Assembly: GCA_000961695.1 (NCBI GenBank)
Contig: LADW01000079.1
Coordinates: 1-64,000 of the forward strand
Origin: Hyphomonadaceae bacterium BRH_c29
GTDB taxonomy: Bacteria; Pseudomonadota; Alphaproteobacteria; Caulobacterales; Hyphomonadaceae
Direction: 5' to 3'
Length of the DNA stretch: 64,000 bases
Below, piece by piece: positions 62,734 through 64,000 of the stretch. A program made the position numbers and the translations under genes. Below the pieces are notes generated by a model. That model saw nothing but the letters and a program-made list of their open reading frames with translations. It was not told the origin of the DNA and searched no databases. Positions within the stretch are counted from its first letter, which is position 1. Each line of letters opens with the position of its first letter.

Positions 62734-64000
62734 GTGGCTGACACGATTAACACAGCATTAACCTTGGCCAGCGGGCTGACATTCCCGAACCGCTTGGTGA
62801 AAGCGGCCATGACAGAGGGATTGGCTGATTCGCGCAACCGGGTCACTGAGGCGCATGTCACGCTCTACCGGCGCTGGGCCGAAGGGGGTCTTGGCGGCAT
62901 CATTACCGGCAATGTCCAGATCGACCGCGATCATCTCGAACAGGTCGGCAATGTCTGGATCGGGCCGAAGGTCTCGAACGAGGAACTGGACGGCTTCGCC
63001 CGCTGGGCTGACGCGGCCAAATCCCATGGCGCGGCGCTGATCATGCAGGTCAGCCATGCTGGCCGGCAGACGCCGAAACTTGTGAATCCCCGGCCCGCTG
63101 CGCCCAGCCCCATTGCGCTTGGCCTGCCGGGTGACCAGTTCGGATCGCCCCGCGCCATGACGGCGGACGAGATCCAGGCCGTCATCGAAGGCTTTGGCCG
63201 GGCTGCGAAAGTGGCAAAACAGACCGGCTTTGACGGCATTCAGGTCCATGCCGCCCATGGCTATTTGCTTTCCGCATTCCTGTCGCCGTTGGCCAACCAG
63301 CGTGAGGATGACTGGGGCGGCCCGCTCGAAAACCGGGCGCGGCTGCTCGTCGCCTGCGTAAAGGAGGCGAAAGTCGCCGGCGGGCCGGGTTTTTCTGTCT
63401 CGGTGAAACTGAACTCGGCGGACTTCCAGAAGGGCGGCTTCAGTTTCGAGGACTGCCTCGCCGTGATCGATATCCTGAACACGCTGGGTGTTGATTTCGT
63501 GGAGATTTCCGGCGGCAATTATGAGCAGCCAAAGATGATGGACCAGGAAGGCCTGCAGCCCGTTTTCGAAGCCCCGGTCGGTGCCTCTACCCGGGCGCGG
63601 GAAGCCTATTTCCTCAAATATTCCCGGGCTGTGCAGGACCGGGCGAAGATGCCGCTGATGGTCACGGGCGGCTTCCGCTCTGTTCTGGCAATGAATGAAG
63701 CCATCGACGCCGGGGAAGCGGACCTGATTGGCGTCGGTCGGCCGCTCTGTGTCGATCCGGCTGCGCCGGGCAAACTGCTGTCCGGGCAACAGGACGCGTT
63801 CGACAGCTGGGAGAAGCGCCTGCGCATTGGCCCCGGCATTCTCGGACCAAACTCCCCGATCAAACTTGTGAAAGCGCTTAACGGTTTCGGCGCAATGGGC
63901 TGGTATTATGAACAGCTGAAACGGCTCGGTGCGGGAGGGGAGCCAGATGAAAAGCTTGGTGTCTTCTCGGCATTCCGGGCCAATCAGCGCTCTGAAGCGG
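62734..64000 (+). CDS. Old-yellow-enzyme family NADH:flavin oxidoreductase, 3' truncated
   Basis: The gene starts at a GTG (62734) 7 bases after GGGGGA and stays open for 422 codons to the window edge. The N-terminal SGLTFPNRLVKAAMTEGL is the family opening. IIMQVSHAG-type sequence (ALIMQVSHAGRQ), GFDGIQVHAAHGYLLSAFLSPLANQREDDWGG and LENRARLL form the FMN/substrate site, with the His-x-x-His pair of the family. LMVTGGFRS and ADLIGVGRPLCVDP bind the phosphate. It is an FMN enzyme that reduces enones or similar compounds with NAD(P)H. Usual length (about 420) suggests only a few codons are missing. Confidence 0.88.
   Translation, partial: MADTINTALTLASGLTFPNRLVKAAMTEGLADSRNRVTEAHVTLYRRWAEGGLGGIITGNVQIDRDHLEQVGNVWIGPKVSNEELDGFARWADAAKSHGAALIMQVSHAGRQTPKLVNPRPAAPSPIALGLPGDQFGSPRAMTADEIQAVIEGFGRAAKVAKQTGFDGIQVHAAHGYLLSAFLSPLANQREDDWGGPLENRARLLVACVKEAKVAGGPGFSVSVKLNSADFQKGGFSFEDCLAVIDILNTLGVDFVEISGGNYEQPKMMDQEGLQPVFEAPVGASTRAREAYFLKYSRAVQDRAKMPLMVTGGFRSVLAMNEAIDAGEADLIGVGRPLCVDPAAPGKLLSGQQDAFDSWEKRLRIGPGILGPNSPIKLVKALNGFGAMGWYYEQLKRLGAGGEPDEKLGVFSAFRANQRSEA
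62747..62761. promoter_or_regulatory. Perfect CtrA-type box between parE and the OYE gene
   Basis: TTAA at 62747-62750 and TTAA at 62758-62761 are separated by 7 bases and followed by CC, an exact match to TTAA-N7-TTAAC apart from the flank. It lies 67 bases before parE and within the first codons of the opposite gene. Confidence 0.5.

Noticed and set aside
62758-63789. Minus-strand frame of 343 codons at the right end
   Set aside because: It is antisense to the old-yellow-enzyme gene, whose motifs are clear on the plus strand.

Overview
The window is chromosomal DNA of an alphaproteobacterium, most likely a stalked or budding member of the Hyphomonadaceae/Caulobacterales. The evidence is a CckA hybrid kinase at 3467-6052, an SpmX-type polar muramidase-fold protein at 39624-40763, sites resembling CtrA, CcrM and alphaproteobacterial LexA targets, GC-rich codon use, and many small lipoproteins and MFS/acyl-CoA genes. 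I see no prophage, insertion sequence, CRISPR array, rRNA or plasmid backbone. Most of the window is ordinary housekeeping and catabolic sequence.

Layout, 1-13 kb: the 3' end of a FliM-like flagellar switch gene; yceI and a DUF885 lipoprotein facing left; cckA and a TrmO-like tRNA methyltransferase facing right; an uncharacterised gene carrying an 11-bp tandem repeat; an alpha/beta hydrolase with a HAD-phosphatase lipoprotein; a nitronate monooxygenase; and the divergent selenium pair selD / mnmH. 13-25 kb: rnhA, a membrane protein and thrB; two tandem MFS transporters; radC and map; a beta-lactamase-like lipoprotein; the cinA N-terminal domain; a crotonase-thiolase pair; then tRNA-Leu(UAA). 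25-38 kb: mlaC; alanine dehydrogenase; a Kef-type antiporter; a TorF-like outer-membrane protein; an SDR; a small K+ channel; propionyl-CoA carboxylase alpha; three consecutive DUF805-type membrane proteins; lipB; tRNA-Leu(GAG); and a divergent TPR/marR pair with three matching palindromes between or beside them.

38-54 kb: mgtE, spmX, isovaleryl-CoA dehydrogenase, a soluble hybrid kinase, a cyclic-nucleotide-binding patatin, and a leucine-degradation cluster (mccB, a flavodoxin-fold oxidoreductase, an EF-hand protein, liuC, DUF817, mccA). Together ivd, mccB/mccA and liuC cover isovaleryl-CoA to HMG-CoA; HMG-CoA lyase is not in the window. 54-64 kb: an uncharacterised 109-residue gene with two perfect SOS-type boxes upstream, gltX, a lipoprotein, nadE, a membrane PAS-GGDEF diguanylate cyclase, a YrhK-type gene with a second copy of the 11-bp repeat, parE, and an old-yellow-enzyme gene that runs off the right end.

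No obvious new multigene system is present. The most unusual signals are small: the mirrored pair of LexA-type boxes at 54135-54169, the helically spaced 11-bp repeat at two loci (7101-7144 and 60598-60641), the three TGYATATRCA operators around marR, a perfect TTAA-N7-TTAA site beside parE, and the habit of convergent genes to share a CTAG at their stop codons.
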